This document shows positions 23,701-38,700 of a DNA stretch of 64,000 nucleotides, piece by piece. Under the pieces are notes generated by a model that was not told where the DNA came from, ran no database searches, and saw only the letters and a list, made by a program, of their open reading frames with translations. The stretch is from Crotophaga sulcirostris. Its lineage: Eukaryota > Chordata > Aves > Cuculiformes > Crotophagidae. Each line of letters starts with the position of its first letter. The stretch's first letter is position 1. The stretch spans positions 1,324,985 through 1,388,984 of the forward strand of contig VYZB01000220.1 in the NCBI GenBank assembly GCA_013397455.1. Reading direction: 5' to 3'. The position numbers were made by a program, and so were the translations under genes.

Positions 23701-26700
23701 TTAAAGGGGATAGTGAATGTTTTAAACATCCACAAAGTAGTCCAGAGCCATATTTAAACAAACTACTGCAAAGTTAAATATGTTTCAAAAACCGTTATCC
23801 AAATAAGTCTTCTGGCTTGGCACATGCTTTCGTTTTTGGCTGGCAGTTCCAGCTTTTCTAGTAATGTTCAGTTTCTCCAGTCTGTCTGATTTTGGCCCTG
23901 TTGCATAGACACAGAGTATGCAGCGTGGCACCTTGTATAAGGTACATCATAACCACGCAAAATTCCAAACACATTTCAGTCACCAGATGGTAACAACTTA
24001 TGGTCACTGCTAGAACAGTAAAGGAGAAACAAATAAATGTATGGCCAATTTTACCTCTTGGTAGCATTTTATAACTCTCATCTGATATTTTCCCATTTAT
24101 TACTCGTTCCAATCACAATCAGAAAACAGGCAAAGGAAAAATGAAAAAAAAAAACAAAAAACAAGCTGTACATCATTATTCTTCATTAAGACATTGGAGT
24201 CCTAAAAGAATGTACCAGAAAATTCTGCCAGCTCTGCCTTTTACCCTTAGCATGATGCGATGCTCAATGTTGAGCAGAATCTTCTTCTTCTCTCTGTAGT
24301 CTCGGATGAGTGCATGCAGTGTGTCACAGTGGGGGACCCACCCAATCAAGCCTGAATTTGTAGACAGTGGAATAACAGCATATCTCTGGATGCTACAGGA
24401 AAAAAAGGGAGAGTCAAGGGCTCAAATTGTTAGATATTGTGAAATATTACATTTCAAGATGCTTAAAACAACTGTTACTGAATCTGATTCTGATCCAAAC
24501 GGTGTCTTCAGTAGTTGCGCTGCTTTTCTGTTTCAAACAGACCTGAAACATCCATTTGAACAGACTGCTGCCAGATAATCTACAGACATTCTCAAAGCTT
24601 ACTTGATCTTCACTGAAAGACTGCTTTTAGAAGGTACATGTTATGTCACCCACGCTGAACTATTAGCTGCACATGACATTTGATATGTTCATACTTGAAG
24701 AACACCATACAGAATTGCAGTGACACTTCACCAAGCTATTTAGTGATTATAATAAAGAATCCTTGAAACCCCCACCCTGTTCTCAGGCTCCTAAGGCAGT
24801 GCTCAAGCTATCTTGAAATAGAGATTGGCTCAAAGACCAGAACTACTTACAAGATGGGACTTCAAATAAATGAAACAAACAATCCCCTCAGGATATATTT
24901 GCTCCAAATTTCAATTCTATTAATGTTTTTTCTTTCTCTTTTTCTCTTTTTTCTTAACTTAATTTTCAGGATTTGCCATTTCCTCACAAACCATTTGGTT
25001 GTGCCGATGATTAATTGGAAACTACACTTATGTAAGGTGTCACTTGTGCATAAGCTCATTCAGTGATTATCCACAGCACATACCTGAGGTTTTTACGAAG
25101 AGAAGTTGGGTCATTTGCTAGCAGAGTGTTGACCAATCCAAAAAGCTGCATCACTCTTTCATCTTGGCGAAGGTCTTCATGACCTTTTAGAAGGAACACA
25201 AACTCATGCCCATTGCTTCCTGTGAAAGAATTCATAGAATAAAATAATGTAATCATTTGGTTGGAAAAGACCTTTGAGAACACTGAGTCCAACCAATACA
25301 ACTAATTAGTTCAATTAACACACAGAAGTGCACTCTTGCTGAACAGAGAAGAGCAAACACGTGCAACCAAGAACTGGAAAGCGCAGCAGTCAGACTGACC
25401 AGGCCACTAAGAAAATACTTTACTTGAAAGGAAATGTTGGAGAGGTTTTACTTGGTAGATACACAGTTTGACCCCAAAGCAACAACTGCTTAAATACTAG
25501 AATAGTCAGGTGAAAATCACTCTCTCTTACCCATTAATGTTAACTTCCTGGGCCGCTGCTTGGAGGTGATGACCTGCAGTGAGGGTGCAATGGACTGAAT
25601 GCGTATGATGGGCTGGTTGGGATCGTATGTTCCTGGCACTGCTAACTCCAGGTCCCGGCACATTAAGAGTTTTGGTGATACGTACTGTAGTTCCAAAGAG
25701 GTGAGCTACAAAAACCCAAAAGAAATACAACCCCCCAGCATTTCAGTTAAGTCTCTGTGAAACATCTAAAGAGCTCACGCTATTAAGTGACCTAGAACAG
25801 TTCAGGCAGTCATCAATACTGCAAATGCTTGCAGGAAGAGCTCCACAAGCAGCAAATTTGCAGCAAATCATATGCAGGTACTTACAGAATACTGACTTTG
25901 AATGTTTTGAATAACCAGAAAACATGAAACAAAGGTTAGTACTGACAACTTGCACTATAACACCCACAACAGAACTGTACCTCTCCCCCACCTGAGGCAG
26001 CTGCTTTGAAATACGCCGGAACACATGGTAATAGAGATCCCAAGCCTGAGTTAGGTCTTTGACATTTCCAGATTTCATGTACTTCCTGCACCATTCCTGA
26101 GCTTCCATCAGATCTCTGCCATAGGCCTACGGAGGAAGTGAAAAACAACAGAAGAAAAGCATTTCTATAGACTGTAGTGGAACAGGTGGAAAGCGCTTAA
26201 TACATCCACAGAGCCCCAGTCTATTTTCAAATTGCATTACACATACGTGATCTCACATTTTTATAGCATATTTGTTTTAAAGATCCAGAAATTCCTGGCT
26301 CACAAGTTCAAATCAATTCCTTTCGTTGGCTCAAAAGAAGTCCTCTCCACTCTCTGTGTTAGTGGTTACCATGAAGCAAAGCAGACTGGAGTTAGAAGAA
26401 TTAGTATGTTTTTCAGACCCTATCAGACACCCAGCCAATATAAGACTCCAGGGCAATCTAAACTGCCATGGCCCTTGTAGCACCACAGTCACCAAAAGTG
26501 ATACAGATGAAGATAAATGTCAATAGTGAAGTCTGCAAGTAACAATGAGTACCAAAAGATATTTACTCTTTGTGATACATTGCAAATGATACATTATGCC
26601 ACATCTGGGGCAGGTGGCTGTCCTGCTTGGTTTTGAGGGCATGCAGAAGGTTTGGCTGTTTGCTGGTACCTGATTGAAGGATGTCTCTTTTAAAGTTTGA

Positions 26701-29700
26701 GGCCCACGCTCCATCATTGCATGAAGTGGTTCCAGCACCTCAAACATTCCCTTTACATTCCTTTCTCCAAAGTATAGACGAGATGCTTCTTCCAGCCCTT
26801 CATGCCACATCTCATGCCATAGGATGGCTACACGGATTAGCTCTTCACTCACCTGTTTTAGGACAAAAAAAAAAGAATAAACACCTAAAGAAAAAACACT
26901 ATTACTGTATACTGACTTACAAATGCAAAACTACTTTCTTCTCTAATGAATATGAAATATTTGTTTCTGGCAGCTAGAGGGAGCCACAAGAACTCCCACG
27001 ATTCTGTTACACTTTTTTCTGCAAGAAGCTGATCAGACTTTTCTCATCTTATTTGTTGCCTTCCATATTTTTATATATTTGTGTAGCTTGGCCTGAAAGC
27101 ATTATTTTTCATTTATCCATAATAATCTTTAGCAAATGAATGAAATTACTCTTTCCATGCTATGCTTGGTAAGTTTCATTAAGCAAAAATGGAACAATGA
27201 TTCTTCATTTATTTATTCTCTAAACTTATTCATAAGGAGACACAAGAACTCACTGTTTGAATGTTATGGTCTTTTTTTAAATTAAAGAATTCTTTTGAAA
27301 CTATACTAACACCATTAACTTCTACCAATTGCAAAAACAAAACCCCAAATTAATTGTACTTGGACAAAATTAAATCTGAATAGTCATTTTGTGGCATACT
27401 TGTGGTACATCCTGTCTGGAAACATAATACACTAAGCACTCACCATCATTGCCTGCTGCACCAGAGTATTACTGTGCTCACACATGTTTTTCAATATCTT
27501 ATTTGCAGCGTTGTGGCGAGCAGTGGTTGTAGATTTAGAGGCCACAGTCAAAGGATAGATCAAGGCCTGCAAGAGACATCAACCAATAGTACTTTAGAAC
27601 CACAGAGATGAGCTACACTAACTCAAACTTTAGCAAAGCATTAATAAATAGGAGCCTTAGGGCTAGACAAGAGAAAAAGCTTGCTTCTGGGAAGAAGTGA
27701 CAGGAATGTGATATTCAAAGTCTTTCAATCTGAAAAGCTTACAAGACACTAATTCACCAAGTAGCAAAATGACTTTGGGAGCCTGTATCAAACTGGAAGA
27801 ACAAAAGATTGTTTTTAGCATTTTGTGATTTTCTGTAGGAAGAAATTCAGATAAGATGTCTCTGAGGCAGCCTCTTAGTCATCACTTAATGAGATTTAAG
27901 AAGGTCATCTGCACTCCCCAGTATTCCATCAGACAGAGAGAACTTTCCCTGCAGCATGGCTCATCTACCTATTCTTCCAATTTTATGTGAACAGTGCTGA
28001 GGTGAAAGAAGCAGCAGCAGAAATAGTCCCCACCCTCACTATCATCACTTGCTGTGACTTCCAGTGCAGGCATCTAGACTGGGTGATATGGAACATTAAA
28101 AAAATGCCTTAATTGGCCATCAGTCTATGGAAAATACTGCTCTAAGCAAAACTTACCTGTGGATGGTACCGCCCAATATCTGTGAGGAGCTGATGAATGA
28201 GACGTCCTACTAACGGTCGAGGGGTGTCAATTCTTGCAATGAGCTGAGGAATGACCTAGTAATAAGGATAAGCAAAATAAACATTCCTCTCATCTCATGT
28301 GTTTAGTTCACAAGCTGTTCTGCCCTCTGCTAGAGACCTTACAGTCTCCAAAGGAGACAGAGGTCTACCACTCATTTTCTGATGGTCAAAGCATAACAAA
28401 GAAGATCCAGTGCCAGAAGCCCAGAACAGCTCAGTGAGATCATGAATGTTCTGTGCAAAACTGTTACATGATTCCCTTACAGAAAGAGTAAGGTGTGTCT
28501 TGAAGTGTAATGCTTAAGTAAGAAATAAAACCTTTATTTATTTATTTAAAAGAATAATCTAAAAAGCAATCCTGAAATAGACTGATTGTCTGAATTCCAT
28601 CAGTGCAGCACACTGGTGTTTAATACTCAATCACCAGTGAGTGCACATCATGTTCAATTTTAAAATTGTCATTCTTTCTCATTTATATGCACTAATCCGC
28701 ATATAAATACAGAAATGCATGCAAGAACATTTCTCAGTTCTCTGCTCAAGATGCTTGTTAAATCTGCTACAAACTGTACTGTCTACTGCTCTCACCACTG
28801 GTCTGCAGAGGACTGTTTAGCAAAGGATCAACATAGATATCATCTAACAAATCCCCAGGCTCCCCCCAGATCAGAGATTTGCCTTAGCCCTTTGTGCTCC
28901 TTACCTGCAACCAAGTGTCTATTTGGATTGCCTTGACTCCTTCCACTAAAGCCTCATTCACATCAGGCCAGTGACCATAGTCAAACCACAGAGTAAGGAC
29001 TCTGAAAAAGAGAAATACATTCGTTAGGAACAAAACAAAAAATCCATTCCAGTCAAATACCTTTGGACTCATTTGCAAGCGACCCTTCTTCCCGGATAAG
29101 CACCAATCCACCTAATGTAAATTATTTTGGAATGAAGCTTTCACCGCACAACAAAACACACAGAAACAGATTCTATCTAATCTTAAAACATGTGCCCTTA
29201 TCAGCTGTATTTCATTTACTCTGAGCTTTATTATGTACCTTAGAGTGTCCTGTAGGTTGTTTCCTCGAGACAGAGATATGGATCGGAAGAAACCCTGGAC
29301 AGCAGGGACTGTGTACATCAAGAGGGTCTTGGATAAATCCTTTTGGAATGAAAATTGCTGCATTAGTTCTACACAAGCACATCAGCCCACATGAATCTTA
29401 ACTTTAGCAAGGGGAAAGAGGGAGAAATATGCTGAAACATAGCTCTAATCCACATTAGAGTTGACTTTTGCTCATACTCCTCACAGGACATGTTGTTCCT
29501 GGAATTTATGTTTTGCTTGACTAAACAGAGGTCTCTCAGCCTGGCAGGGAACATACTGCACAGTGTTTTTACACTTGAATTCATTGGTAAAACTACGGAC
29601 AGCAGAGCAGCCTAAAAACTACAATCCTACTATAACTGGTAAGTAAAAAAGATTCCTCAGTCTTTCATGAAAGGCTTAAGCAGTAGAACTTGTTAATGCC

Positions 29701-32700
29701 CACTGTATCACCTATGACAGCCACCCATGCCTTTGCTTTAGTTCACAGCTAACTTCACAAGCATTTGCATTAATTTAGTCCTCTTCCCTTAAGACTGGGT
29801 TAAGCTGAACCTCCTCCCTTTTGCTGTAAGCCATGGCATATATATACACAGTGTCCACAAGCCAGGTACGCATAGTAGGTTGTTCCCTGTCATAACATTT
29901 TCCTGCATCCAAGCAATAAGTACCAATCTCTCAACATAATGAGGGAAGAACGGTACCTCAGTGACTTTTTTCTGCACTGGAGATGGGATGGGACTGTTCT
30001 CTGTGCTCTCTGCATCACTCTCACTATTGCTGCCCTCGGTGTTAGCGCTGGTGATGCTGGCTCCGCTGGCGTGACGGAGTTTCTTCTTCTCATCTCTGGC
30101 CTGGTTTTGATGTTTGTAGTGAAGCACTGCTTCAAAGTTCATCACTGCCCAGGCATGCCAGGCCTGTCACCAAGAGAACAAAAGTCAGAAGGAAGAAAAA
30201 TCCTGCCTGCAACTTGTACTTCCTAATTATTAGAGATAATAATCCAACCTTTCTGAGTCCACGGACAATAGCAGTAAGTAATAACCTGCAGACAACAATG
30301 CTTTGCTTTCTCTAATCACTTGTAGCTTTAACTGCCTTATTATCTTAAATAACATCATGATGAGTTCTTGGCCAAGAGCTCCGTGTTGAATATTAAGGCA
30401 AAGAAGCTCTGTAGCAAAAATTACACCAAATTCCATTCACATACACCTTAATTTTTCAGAGCTTAAACCGAAGATTCATATGTTAGGACTAGGGGAGGTG
30501 TAATTGGAAGAAATGCAGGAGATGGTTGCCCCAGGGAAGATCTGGCACCAAATATTAATTGAAATTTCACAATCCTGAAATCAAAGGCTCCTTGGAGAAT
30601 TAGCAACAAGGCTACTTTACTAGTTCAAGTATAATGAGTGAGAGTAAGTTACACTTTTTACATTTAGATTATCCTTTCTCCTTCACTGTTACCTGACAGG
30701 AGACAAAAGTGAGAATAGAAATTGAATAGTGGCCTAGTTTTACCACCCAAATAAAAATCTATACAAGAATCTCATGGCTGCCTTGTGCTGCTTTCTCTCT
30801 CTTTTTTCACTCTTACTTGCAGTAAGAAGGCAGACAGTTATAGGAGATCTTCCTCTGAACATCTTCCTGTCCTGTAGTGTGGGATGTGAACAAATTTGGT
30901 GATGTCTCTGCAATGCTGCCTGAAATCTTTTCCTTACTGACCTTGTACCAGTTGCGATCATGCTCTGTTGCAGCACTGTAGTACTGCAGGACTTTGGGGA
31001 TGGTGCTCTCATTGATGCCTTGAAGGTTCAGCTGCCACTCACCCAGTTTCAGGAAACACCTGGTTAAGCAACGAGATTATTGCCTTAGAACCCAGAATGA
31101 GAATGAAGCCTTCTGGATTAAGATATAAATTTTCCATGTGGTAAACCCACTCAGCAAGCCTCTTCTGCAGACGGGGAGCTTACTTGTTAACACGTAAGGT
31201 TCAAAACAGTTACACCCTGCTTGTAAGCATGGAGCTAACTGGTTAATGCTTTAACTTTTAGGTTGAAAGGTGAGGGTCACACTCTGCTCCTCATTTATAT
31301 CAGTAATAAAATAAATCTAAGAACTCGCTCGCACTAGTTTCAAGACTTCATCAGTATTGACAAAATGCACACAGCATATGTGCTGGATCGCTGTACTCAT
31401 CACCATACAAACCAGCCTTCTGGAGAGAACCCTGAGACAGAAACAGTGGAAACAGAGCAATGCTCCTGCCCCAGACCAGAACCCTATTAAGTCATCTTCT
31501 CCCTGAAGAAAGCAAAATCATCATATTTTGACTGCAGCAGGGTGGGGCTGTGAAGGTTTGTGCAAAGCTTAATACTTTGCCCTCTCAGTAGACTTTAAGT
31601 ACCACAGTTACACAGCTGTCCTTTCTATATTTTGAGTTTTCCAGAAAGCACTGTGCAAGAAAAATACTGTACACAACTCATTACATTTGTCTTCCATGAC
31701 AGACACTGAAAAAAATAAGACGATGCTGTTATCAAGTTCCCATTCTGATAAAAGCGAATGAAGTGCATGTCTTCCTTTAAAAAAACAAAACCAAATTATG
31801 CAATTTCTTCTTTAAATTGGAAACATCAGATCTGGCACCTCCAGATCCACAGAGGAAAACAGGGATTATAAGATGTGGTTTTAATGCAATAATATTTTAA
31901 GAGATCATCACATGCTGGGCACCTAATTCACTGCTGTTGAATTAAAGGCACATGCTGCCAAGCACAGATGTGCCAGGCATGTGGGAAGTGCTTCTTTCCT
32001 ACTGACTAGATCTGCTGAAAACCAAAACCAGTCATGATAAGAGCTCTGCCTTCTGCCAGGGAGCCACAGTGCTGGAAAAATATAACCAGCCACCAGTGAC
32101 AAATACAAGCTTGTTTACACTGATGTGCCATAATAACACTGACTGAAATCATATGACAGAGAGGAATGGAATACCAAACAGGTGTCTAATCAGCTAAATG
32201 AGAAATCCCCTACTCTTTTTAATCAAATCATGGACCTTGCAACCTCAGGAAAGACATCAGTTTCACTGTACAGCTAAAGGAGTCCAAGGACCAGGTGCTG
32301 ACCGTGCCATGAGCTTGTGGAGTTCCTGCTTGTGCTGCTGGTCCTCAGTGGCAATAGCATGCTGTGCCTGCTGCTGCATGGTCTGCACGAAGTGCTGCAT
32401 GTGCTGGAACGCATCAATCTGTAATTGAATGATGGCTGCATTAAGGACCATAGGGGTTAAATACAACTTCACAAGAGAGGAAGACAAAGTGGAAATAAAT
32501 TTTCACTGAAAACAAAAAAACACCTTTGTTTTCTTTTAAAGTCTTTTAGACATTTATAACCCTCTAAAATCAGTTTATACTCCACATACTTAGCATCAAA
32601 TAAATGAAGAGGTTGAAGATTCTTGATGTCTCAGAAATCTGGCTACTGAATTGCTACACTGAGGAACAAATCACTGCATCCTTTCGATGCTCGGCACACC

Positions 32701-35700
32701 TTCATGTCACACATACAGCCAAAAGCATGACTGACCACAATGTAAGCTAATACTGTACTCTGATGTGCAAGAACTCAACTCTGGTGAAGTGACAAGGTCA
32801 CCTGTACAAGAAGAAAACCTCAGCAGCAGAGAATGCTCAGGCAGAATGAGATTCTAGTAATGATATAGGGATGTTTCATTTGCCATTGTGCAAGCACATC
32901 GAAGATAGTACAGCAATTCCAACAATCAAACATATGTCCACTGCTTACAAACTGTATCTGATCAGGTCACTATCACAACAGACAGGATCATAGATCCAGA
33001 GAAGCCTATCTAGAATATGCTATGGCTTCAAATAAAACAATTTAAGAAAATAAAGCCTTAAGGAAAACTTACAGCTTCCTGATTGTCCCTCCCAACCCCT
33101 CAGCTTTGGCTAAGCTTACAGTATCTATATCCCACCACAGAACGTAAACTTTGAGTTGTTTCAACAAATTAAAGTCTAAATTTCTCCTAAGGTTGTTTAA
33201 GAAGTACAAAATAGATTGCTGCTTTGGCAGCAGATTACATAAGGCTGCAGTGCTAAAGCAACTTGCACTATCAAATTTTGAGGGAAGGGTATTTTCAAAA
33301 TTCCTTGGAAAGATTTACGGGGTAAGAAATCCTGAAACTAAAGATTTAAGAAAAAGGTATGAGTGCTTCACTGGAAACAATTAGAGTAAAGCTCTTGCAA
33401 TCTGCAAGGTCATTTCAGATCACAAACCGCAGAATATGCTATTAAGAGTCCAATTTGTTTCTGTTCCATCTATGAACTACTTTACAGTAAGACAAGAGTC
33501 ACCTGAGTTGAAATACCTCATCTATCCCATTCAAATGTCAGCATGCACAAGTCAGTTGTCAGGAAAAAGAGTATTAGCCCAGGGTGAAATAAAAGAAAGT
33601 ATCACACTATTAACATTAATGAAGTGCATTCCACAGCTTGTAACCTAGATACTTGGTTAGAGGAGGGGGGGAAATGACAATCTTATAAGTAGTTATGCTG
33701 TTATGCCAGACATTTGTGAAAAATAGACAAAAAGACATTGCCAAACAGTTATGTGCCCCTCTCAAATCTAGACACACCCAACAATCTGCTCTTCAGTTCC
33801 CATTAATATTGAAAACTGATCACCATAAACTGACAGGCAGAGCAGTTAAGGCTCAAAGCAGTAAGTTTTCTTTAACAACTGAATTCCTAAGTTTAAATGC
33901 AGCCTTGTTATGGAGTATGTCTGTAGAATGCAGGTGGCAAAGGTGCTTGTTAGAAGAAATGCAATAGAGTTTACTTTTCCATCTTTCTATCTGTTTAAGA
34001 TTGTTGTGCAGCTCTGCAAGTGCTTGGTGGCTGGTTTCCATCTAGATGCCATTTTTTTCCTGCTTTTGGCAATTGCCAAAATGAGGGTAAGGAAAACATT
34101 TTAGGTAAACCAAGCAATTAAACTCCTAAGCTAGAGAAAATGGTCATTTCCTATCATACCAGCCTACCTCAGTGGCTTATTAATTAGGATACCAAACCAA
34201 GTGAACACCGACAGTTATATGGAACCCTGGTCTATACACATCACTAGGTATAACTATAACTATCCAGTTAATGATAGTCACTCAAAATAGGACATAAGGA
34301 TACGCCCAACTATGTAATGCTCCTGGTACCCTGAGAATTCCCTAAACAATTTCAGTGTTTGGTATAAACAAACATTTAAGTCTCACTCCAGACTGTAGAC
34401 TTTATTGCACTCTAACACAGCTTCTTCTGCCTCAGGGTTGCACCTTTAACCATGAATTTAAAAAATAAGCACCTACTCTCCAAGTGCCATGAAGGATTGA
34501 ATCATTGAGTCAGCCCTTCCAGCAGAAGGGTGCTCAGAGAAAGGGTGGAGACTTGCGTGCAGGTCTGGGATTAGTGCTATCCTGGGTAAAGTATTTCTTC
34601 CTCAGCACTGTAACCACCACCCAGTTTTAATGTGTTAGGAGGAAAAAAAAAGCCCCTTAGCACAGAGCTTATTTACTGTATTTAAATAGGAAATCATTCA
34701 ACCAGCAAAGGGAGGTGATTCTAATCACGTCTGTCCCTCCTTCTCATCTTTGCTGCTTTTCTAATCTTATTTTTCCTGTTTTTGTGGGCACCACCTATTA
34801 TTGCATCAGTTTATTTTAGATACATTCTCTTCCCTCACCCACTTAATCTTTGCGCCTTCTTTCATTCTGCTTTGTACAGCTGTACCAGTTTCCTGTATCT
34901 CGTCCATCTATATCACAGGTAAGACACAGAAGAGGCTATGTGAACTCAAAGAGGCAGGCAGAGAAGACCCTTATATTACTTAGGTCATTTACTGAAAAAA
35001 GTGAGATACCATTACGCTGTTTTACAAAGCCAAGAGAACAGGGCCTCATCAGCAGCTCCTTCTGGTTTTTAAATCCAAATAAAGAACAGTTAGGTCACGG
35101 CAATGTTCCCACAACAGTGGCTCTGCTCCAGTGCTGGCAATCCCAAATACGGGAAAAATAAAAAAGATGTGGCAGAATATGAGGATAAACGGAGGCTTTA
35201 ATGTATATTAAAAAAAGATAAGTTATTCAGACTGGAGCTTATTGGATTTGACTATGTAAATTCTCCCTGTGTTGCAATGTCAAAAACATTCACCCTCGGC
35301 TCTTTGGAGCCAAATTGTTCCCATGACAAAACCCTATGTACTTTTCAGCTGTGTTTCAGTTAGAAATCTTCAACAGTGTCCTTAATAAAAATCAGTTCTG
35401 CTCAGCAGTAAAGTACAAACTGTTCAAGATACCTTTCTAAAACTGGTAATACAACTCCTTTACTTCTCTCTTTCAGCATGTAACCCTGACAACAGGTACA
35501 GTGTGGAGACCTGGCAATCAGTGGACAAAATGTCAAGCACACAGCCTAGACAGTAAAATCCTGGCGAGGACGGAAGAGCTGCTGTTGACCATTAATCTTC
35601 ACTGCATCCCTTGGGTACCTGATAACGGCTTAGTAAAAATAATCTTTCCATGTAGGAAATAGAATTAGGGCCAGGCCTTCTCTGCCACTACAGAGCTTAT

Positions 35701-38700
35701 CTTCTGAATAACAAAAAGGAAAGATAGGATGAGGGGGAACAGTTTTCAGCTGAAAGAGGGGAGATTTAGAGTAGATATTAGGAAGAAATGTTTCCCTGGG
35801 AGGGTGGGGAGGCCCTGGCCCAGGTTGCCCAGAGCAGTGGTGGCTGCCCCATCCCTGGAGGTGTTGAAGGCCAGGTTGGATGGGGCTTTGAGCCCCCTTA
35901 CCCAGTGGGAGGTGTCCCTGCCCATGGCAGGGGGTTGGAACTGGATGGGTTTTAAGGTCCCTTCCAACATAAACCGTTCTATTATTCCATGAAAGGGATT
36001 AGCTACTCTTTTTTTAGGTGAGCAAAAATAAAACTTTCAGCCTTGATTTTGTTCTGTGGAAATTATGAAGAACTAAAGTGCACAGCACCACACAAAAACC
36101 AAGCAGTGAAATGTAGAGAGTATTATGTTCTTTTGTACCTTACGGGCGCTCTTCCACATGTGTTTCATGTAGGCATAAGTCACTTGAGGATGTACTGTTG
36201 GCAGTGGGTGATCCAGCTGGCGAGATGGATCTACTCCCAAGAGCAGGACCAGTGTCTTATGGGCCAAAGCCTGGAGAAAGTTGCAATGAGAAAAGGCAGG
36301 TTATAACAAGCTTATTCTTACCTCTGTTTCATAGTGACCACAGAATTACCTGCCACTAAAAAATACGTGCAATGCTCCAGCTAAAACACAGACATAGCAT
36401 CCTCATTACCACTCCCTGGACTCAAAAGAATATCAAAGGATAAACCATATGTTTCCATTGAGATCAGAGTATTAGATTCCTATTTCAGAAACCACTAGAG
36501 AGGGTGAATTCTCTGTTTCAAATATATAAATCTTGTGGTGAATGCTGAAATAGGATTGTAATGTACAACAATAACAACATCACATTCTAGATTTGACAAA
36601 GAGTGCTTTAGCAGAGAAAGCTATTATTAATAATCAGCAGTGCTGCTTAAGGACTTTCAGATATAGCATGCAACGTAAAATTGGCTCTGAGGCCCTCAGG
36701 TATAATACCAGTCCCACAAAAATAGCCTTGGCTACAAGTATGTACTCTATGATGGTTATACTTTTAGTATTTCAACAATTTCTGAAAAGAAGAGGGGAGA
36801 TTGAGATGAGATCTCAGGGAGAAATGTTTTCCTGTAAGGTTGGTGAGGCCCTGGCACAGGGTATCCTCCTCAGAGGAGGACAGCATGACAATGACAATCA
36901 TCTGAAAACCTGCTGTGGAGGGTAGAGCTTGATAATGCTCACCAGTCTCCCACTCTTGCCACACAAGCTGGCATACTTGAGCCAAGTTCTCATGTCCTCA
37001 TGAGGATTCACAACAAGAGATCGGACCATCAATATTCTTTGCCAGTCTTCCACAATTCGTTGACAGCCCTGAGAGAAAAAGGGAGAACTTGTTAGCGTCC
37101 TATCTCCAACCTGCTCCACACAGCTTTAATTCAGAATCTGAAGGGACTGTTCCCAAGATGGAGAGAATTCAGTGCTCACAATTCACAGCAGGTTGACATT
37201 ACAAACTAGCTGGCTATGTCTTTAACCCTGCAATGTGTGAATAAGGTTAAGTCCTTGACTGTTGTTATCTGCAGCCAGCTCAGCGTTTGCAGTCGAACAA
37301 TATCCTCCAATGGAAAAAGGAGAAACACTTCTAAAGCAGAAACACATCCACAAATCATGAAAGCTCTGTGTGCAATTCTGAAACAAGTCAAGAGTTTTAT
37401 AACCATTCTCAACCTAGTTTTCTAGCCTATTTTTGGTTTAAACAGTCACAAATCTCAATATGGAGATGGGACAAAACCAAATGGTTACAAGGATATTTTT
37501 GTTATTGCCCTTTTTCTTCTCCTTGCATGTGTTGCTTTCAGAGGCTGGCATGACTGAACTGATATTCTGCCAGGAATTGCAGTTCCAACTGCTACATGGC
37601 TTGTGCAAGCATTGTCTGGTTCTTGTCTGTCTGAAGGGAGAGGCACAACATCATGGTCAGGTTGAGCAGGATGAGTCTGTATCTCAAATGTCCAGGGATG
37701 TTACAGAGAAGTAGAATTGTGGAAGTGACAGTAACAACCAATACCTGGTGCTTGCTGTAATGGCCAAGTACTTTAGGGTAACAGTGATGCTCTGAAGTTT
37801 GTATTGATCCAGAGACAACTTAGACTTAGTTTTGAGGTAAACAATGGCAGCAAGCACCTTAGCACCGAAGTATCTACTTCTTTCCCTTTTTCTTTTTCCC
37901 CAAAATTTAAGCCTGGGAAGTTAGCCCAAAGCTTGTTCTCAACACCCAAATAAACCTCATCCAATATGCATTCTAAAATTGCTGAAAGGCAGCTATAAAA
38001 TGTGCAAGAACTGTATGTACTGCTTGCAGGACTACAAACAGCTGTATTCAGACATTACACTTCCTGTCACTCTCAGCTTCTCCACCCCAGTGGAATGATC
38101 CTGAGCTTTTCCAGACAGGAATGCAGATGGGAGACTAAAGCTTTGTCACAGTTTCCCAAACAGCTAAAAAATATGCAGTAGCAAGAGCCTTTCATAAGGA
38201 GGCAGATACAGCAGTCACAGGGAAGAACTCTGCAGAGGGAGAAATTCTTCCTCCAGGCAGTGTATCCCTTCCCCCTTCCCTTGTAGGAATCACCTCTTTA
38301 AACAGTATTCCTGTATGCACTACTTCCTCTGATGACCACTTTCACTGTACAGATGCCTCTTGTAAGAAAATAGTCTCAAATGATTTGGTTGATTTAAATC
38401 TTATAGAGGTGCTTTGGATTTTTGATGTTTAGAGTAAGAAAGACACAAACTTCAATACAGGGAAAGCAGCATTGCTAAAGGTCTCTTAAAAGAAGACAAG
38501 GTTAGCCAATTGGAAATGTTCTTACAAGAGGTCAAAATAGAACAGGACAATCTTTTACAAGTATGTAAATTCTTTGTCCAGTTTTCCAGCGTTGTGAAAG
38601 AATTCACTTCTTCTTAAAATGCAGTCAGACAGGTAAAAAGTTTAAACCAGTCTTATCCAAACCTATACTTCCAGGTGTGATCCGACACTGAGATGACAAG

